Source: Oscillospiraceae bacterium (GTDB taxonomy: Bacteria; Bacillota; Clostridia; Oscillospirales; Ruminococcaceae). From it: a stretch of 64,000 nt of DNA. This document shows positions 63,029 through 64,000 of the stretch, in pieces; positions within the stretch are counted from its first letter, which is position 1; the number at the start of each line of letters is the position of its first letter. Location: assembly GCA_009777635.1 (NCBI GenBank), contig WRLK01000004.1:23109-87108 (forward strand), in the 5' to 3' direction. The notes below the pieces were generated by a model, which saw nothing but the letters and a program-made list of their open reading frames with translations, was not told the origin of the DNA and made no database searches. The position numbers were made by a program, and so were the translations under genes.

Positions 63029-63253
63029 ATGACTGTTTATGAGCTTGGAAAAGAATTAAAGGCAATGTACGAAACTGCTCCTAATGGAGAGGCAACGCTA
63101 ATGATTAGGCTTTTTGGAATTAAATATGCTGATGTCATTAATAGCAATGACTATACAGCTGTTGAAATTGTAAAAGCATCTGGGATCAAAGATTCGTATC
63201 ATACAGAGGTAAGTAAAGGCATAAAGCTTGCTAGGTATGTTAAGCTTAAGTAA
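63029..63253 (+). CDS. Small HTH-like protein in a tRNA-flanked insertion
   Basis: 74 residues from ATG 63029 with GGAGG six bases upstream. The ORF-track start runs through the tRNA copy and is rejected. Sequence features are MTVYELGKELKAMYE, a central LFGIKYADVI and TAVEIVKASGIKDSYHTEVS, a helix-turn-helix-like pattern, then a basic KLARYVKLK end. It resembles short HTH-like proteins seen with restriction or defence genes. This is recognition by pattern only. Composition is much more AT-rich than the core genes, in agreement with an accessory origin. Confidence 0.6.
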   Translation: MTVYELGKELKAMYETAPNGEATLMIRLFGIKYADVINSNDYTAVEIVKASGIKDSYHTEVSKGIKLARYVKLK

Positions 63254-63285
63254 GTATAAGGGTGTGCCAAGACAAAATTACAAAA

Positions 63286-63315
63286 GAAAAGCAAGTTTTT
63301 TACGCTTGCTTTTCC
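63286..63315 (+). terminator. Terminator-like hairpin after the small HTH-like gene
   Basis: GAAAAGCAAG / CTTGCTTTTC, a 10-bp perfect stem, lies immediately before the intact tRNA-Leu. The U-residues are within the stem, so strength is uncertain. Confidence 0.5.
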
Positions 63316-63319
63316 ATAC

Positions 63320-63404
63320 GCGGCTATGGCGGAACTGGCAGACGCGCCAGACTTAGGATCTGGTTTCGTAAGAAGTGGAGGTTCAAGTCCTCTTAGCCGC
63401 ACCA
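63320..63404 (+). tRNA. tRNA-Leu (anticodon TAG)
   Basis: 85 bases including an encoded CCA. The acceptor stem GCGGCTA / TAGCCGC is perfect. The anticodon stem CCAGA / TCTGG encloses CTTAGGA, so the anticodon is TAG, reading CTN leucine codons. A long variable arm (class II) and the T-loop GTTCAAGTC are normal. Confidence 0.97.
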
Positions 63405-63409
63405 GTATG

Positions 63410-63452
63410 AGTGTTTATATAGGATTTAAGAATTCTATATAGACACTTTTAC
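63410..63452 (+). terminator. Terminator after tRNA-Leu
   Basis: AGTGTTTATATAG pairs with CTATATAGACACT (one G-U), with a 12-base loop, followed by TTTTACATTT. Confidence 0.75.
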
Positions 63453-63535
63453 ATTTACCGTGTCTACATTGATATTTCCAAGAGTTGAGAATATCGGCGA
63501 GCAACTTAATCGCACTTACGTTTGGTGATATTTTG

Positions 63536-63564
63536 TTGTTTGTCATGATTATTTATAGTATAAT
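63536..63564 (+). promoter_or_regulatory. Promoter of the truncated nuclease-like gene
   Basis: TTGTTT, 17 bp, TATAAT, 30 bases before the ATG at 63596. Confidence 0.55.
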
Positions 63565-63595
63565 TGCTTTACATCAGCAAATAAAGGAGGACACT

Positions 63596-63877
63596 ATGAA
63601 AAACACCAATGCTTCTCCAATCATTTTTGGATGGGATTTCCAAATAAATGCTGCCATTATATTATTTCTAGAAAATATCAAAGAGGTAAAAAGCATTCGT
63701 GTTGAAGGAATGACTGAAGATATTGAAATTACTCTCAACAATGGGAGGAGCATCTACTCTCAGTCAAAGGCTGTGGAGCGAGAGAACGATTATACTAATG
63801 TTCTTAAAAAACTTAAGGAAGCTATCATAACCCTTGATGCAGCTTGTAAGCAAGTGAATTGCGAAAAGATTATTTAA
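63596..63877 (+). pseudogene. Truncated N-terminal fragment of a restriction/defence-type nuclease-like protein
   Basis: 93 residues from ATG 63596, which has AAGGAGG at the normal distance; the track start is 37 codons too early. GWDFQINAAIILFLENI, an acidic VEGMTEDIEITL and a following YSQSKAVE (QxK-like) resemble the first part of PD-(D/E)xK nucleases of the DUF4297/Cap4 group, which are several hundred residues long. The frame stops after CEKII, and the other frames downstream do not continue the family. It is therefore probably a remnant, or a stand-alone small protein. The family assignment is tentative. Confidence 0.45.
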
Positions 63878-64000
63878 CGTGAGTTCGATGAAATCAATCA
63901 CAAATAATCGCATTGCAATCAGATCTGTCGATATTAAGCGATGGCTTGTTAGGCAAAAAAGAGTAAGCGACCAACCCTGAAACAAGATTAACTAGGAAAT
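63878..64000. other. Right-edge sequence without a recognised feature
   Basis: No ORF, RNA or repeat is recognised in the last 123 bases. The window ends before the context can be judged. Confidence 0.4.

Noticed and set aside
1-64000. CRISPR arrays, rRNA genes, complete insertion sequences or prophage genes
   Set aside because: No regularly spaced direct repeats, rRNA sequence, transposase or phage structural genes were recognised.

Overview
This window looks like part of the chromosome of an anaerobic, flagellated member of the Clostridia (Bacillota). The base composition is moderate in GC. Ribosome binding sites are strong AGGAGG types, several starts are TTG or GTG, and sigma-A promoters are canonical. 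Clostridial marker genes include an rpoD-dnaG-dgt operon, type III glutamine synthetase, indolepyruvate:ferredoxin oxidoreductase, a YgfK/SsnA pair and LL-diaminopimelate aminotransferase. The species cannot be named from the sequence alone.

Layout. 1-4.4 kb: a ygfK-like oxidoreductase that runs off the left edge (absent from the ORF track) and ssnA. 4.5-6.3 kb: pyruvate kinase. 6.4-7.9 kb: a flagellin gene with its own sigma-28-type promoter, a hairpin-rich leader and a terminator. 7.9-13.4 kb: an indolepyruvate oxidoreductase operon (paaK-iorA-iorB-paaK-ACT). 13.4-16.7 kb: a nucleobase permease, RidA and isocitrate dehydrogenase, with two palindromic repeat elements. 17-20.9 kb: a methyltransferase of atypical composition, a BofC-like protein and a class A penicillin-binding protein. 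20.9-25.6 kb: dgt-dnaG-rpoD-ACT and an AbrB-type regulator. 25.7-30.5 kb: murD, two M42 peptidases and a PLP lyase-like enzyme.

30.6-61.9 kb is the centrepiece, a 31-kb island coded entirely on the minus strand and devoted to nitrogen assimilation and amide-nitrogen transfer. It holds glnN (GS-III), gatC-argG-argH-gatA-gatB, gdhA with a half-size DapF homologue, and a putative 15-gene, 21-kb operon: gltB1-gltB2-purB-purA-gltB3-glmS-glnA-ANTAR regulator-carA-carB/dapF fusion-guaA-pyrG-hisH-hisF-dapL. Almost every product makes, or spends, glutamine, glutamate or aspartate nitrogen. The three transcription units that carry the ammonia-assimilating enzymes (gltB1, gdhA, glnN) each have a strong promoter. 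Each is followed at the presumed +1 by a small hairpin with hexaloop AAAGGC or AATGGC, whose 3' arm also forms part of a terminator-like stem. A and G at loop positions 1 and 4 fit the RNA target of ANTAR antiterminators, and an ANTAR protein is encoded inside the large operon. The inferred picture is an autoregulated antitermination regulon.

62-64 kb: a YitT-family membrane protein, then a tRNA-Leu(TAG) whose 5' half is duplicated 355 bp upstream around a small HTH-like gene, and a truncated nuclease-like gene. This suggests a decayed tRNA-associated accessory insertion. A family of roughly 165-bp palindromic repeats with perfect or near-perfect terminal inverted repeats is scattered through the window (three full copies and two or three solo ends). 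In two cases the repeat end supplies the stop codon of the neighbouring gene.
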